A stretch of 5,339 nt of DNA from NCBI GenBank assembly GCA_035289745.1, contig DATDWF010000069.1, positions 1 to 5,339 of the forward strand, in the 5' to 3' direction. Under the pieces are notes generated by a model. It saw only the letters and a program-made list of their open reading frames with translations, ran no database searches and was not told the origin of the DNA. Position numbers and translations under genes: made by a program. Shown piece after piece: positions 4,916 to 5,339 of the stretch (its first letter is position 1; each line of letters opens with the position of its first letter). The stretch comes from JAUYQE01 sp035289745 (GTDB lineage Archaea; Nanobdellota; Nanobdellia; Woesearchaeales; GW2011-AR9).

Positions 4916-4923
4916 TTTTTAAA
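4916..4923 (-). promoter_or_regulatory. TATA box of the kinase-like gene
   Basis: On the reverse strand TTTAAAAA (within ATTTAAAAATAA) is centred 27.5 bases before the A of ATG 4892. No Shine-Dalgarno sequence is present; a run of nine A residues (4898-4906 on the reverse strand) lies between the box and the start. This fits a leaderless transcript and supports ATG 4892. Confidence 0.6.
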
Positions 4924-4960
4924 TGTTTTGTTAAAATTGTTACTTTGCAGAGATACAAAA

Positions 4961-4968
4961 TATTATTA
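4961..4968 (+). promoter_or_regulatory. Probable TATA box of the cytochrome gene
   Basis: TATTATTA within AAATATTATTAAG is centred 27.5 bases before ATG 4992, the same geometry as other leaderless promoters here. It shares the 99-base intergenic gap with the oppositely facing promoter of the kinase-like gene, but I see no obvious shared operator repeat. Confidence 0.5.
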
Positions 4969-4991
4969 AGTTCACGAATCTTCTTTCTATC

Positions 4992-5339
4992 ATGAAAACC
5001 CTTTCAGCTTTGGTTATCGCCTCTGCTGCTTTGAGTACGTCCTGTGTAGAGCTGCTGGCACTGGCAGTAGCTCCGGTAGCTCCTGGAGCGCTCCAGCAGG
5101 TTCTTTTCTCTGATCTTTTTCCCGCTTCTTCAGCAGAGGAAATCGAACATCACGACTACGTTGGCGTCGACCGCTGCGGCAATGCCCGCTGCCATGGCAG
5201 CGAGCGATTAGGCAATCAGATGGCTGTTTGGGAAGTGTCGGCGCATGCTCAGGCTTATGAAATATTATCAAGCTCAGAAGCGTTGGATATCGGTGCTCCG
5301 CTGGGAATCATTTCTCCGCAAAGGTCGGACGAATGCCTG
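4992..5339 (+). CDS. Exported multihaem cytochrome c, c554-type (5' part; runs off window)
   Basis: The first 116 residues of an electron-transfer protein that probably acts outside the cytoplasmic membrane. Residues 1-48 start MKT, continue with a long Ala/Leu/Val-rich segment and end in PASSA, consistent with a Sec signal peptide or N-terminal anchor; Cys18 gives only a poor lipobox (LSTSC). The mature part opens with DYVGVDRCGNARCHGSE (55-71): the YVG-x(n)-C...CH pattern begins many c554-family multihaem cytochromes. Cys62, Cys67 and His68 form the first haem site with CX4CH spacing rather than CX2CH. WEVSAHAQAYEIL (80-92) matches the W-x-x-S-x-H-A family motif, with His85 a likely axial ligand. 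The fragment ends at DECL, where Cys115 probably opens the next haem motif beyond the edge. The reverse frame at 5014-5271 is a shadow. Its redox partner is unknown. Confidence 0.8.
   Translation, partial: MKTLSALVIASAALSTSCVELLALAVAPVAPGALQQVLFSDLFPASSAEEIEHHDYVGVDRCGNARCHGSERLGNQMAVWEVSAHAQAYEILSSSEALDIGAPLGIISPQRSDECL

Noticed and set aside
4893..4958. TTG start at 4958 for the kinase-like protein
   Set aside because: The extra 22 residues come from promoter DNA and a poly-A run; ATG 4892 fits a TATA box 27 bases upstream.
5014..5271. Reverse 85-residue frame opposite the cytochrome
   Set aside because: Low-complexity Arg/Leu/Pro-rich shadow; the forward frame has haem and signal features.

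Overview
The window looks like archaeal DNA of moderate GC content. The evidence is a set of TATA boxes centred about 24-28 bases upstream of start codons with almost no room for a leader (leaderless transcription), an archaeal FtsZ2-type cell-division GTPase, and an archaeal-style winged-helix regulator. One gene (ftsZ) has a good Shine-Dalgarno site. The lineage cannot be fixed from the sequence; an uncultivated euryarchaeal or DPANN group is a guess. No rRNA, tRNA, CRISPR array or insertion sequence was seen.

Layout. (1) Bases 1-167: the 3' end of a forward gene of unknown function, meeting tail-to-tail a reverse winged-helix regulator (173-697). (2) Bases 698-850: a compact divergent promoter region between that regulator and a forward nitroreductase-family flavoprotein (851-1516). 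It holds two oppositely facing TATA boxes, a 10-base inverted repeat near each promoter and two 11-base direct repeats between them, so the regulator plausibly controls itself and the nitroreductase. (3) Bases 1517-1874: a long gene-free stretch ahead of ftsZ. It has T-rich terminator-like sequence, a run of TTTGGTTC-like direct repeats, a TATA box embedded in a 9-bp palindrome, and a possible 16-codon leaderless mini-ORF ending three bases before the ftsZ start. (4) Bases 1875-2942: ftsZ, followed by a strong hairpin plus T-tract. (5) Bases 3085-3723: a HAD-superfamily phosphatase whose start region contains a 15-base tandem duplication and whose weak ribosome site may be masked by a hairpin. 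It converges with (6) 3729-4892 reverse, a protein of apparently kinase-like fold (distantly SelO-like). (7) Bases 4992-5339: the start of an exported multihaem cytochrome c of the c554 type, cut by the window edge and divergent from the kinase-like gene.

The genes do not form one operon; nearly every one appears to have its own promoter. The only clear functional pairing is regulator plus nitroreductase. The most interesting region is the ftsZ upstream DNA, which carries several independent layers of apparent regulation and a candidate leader peptide.
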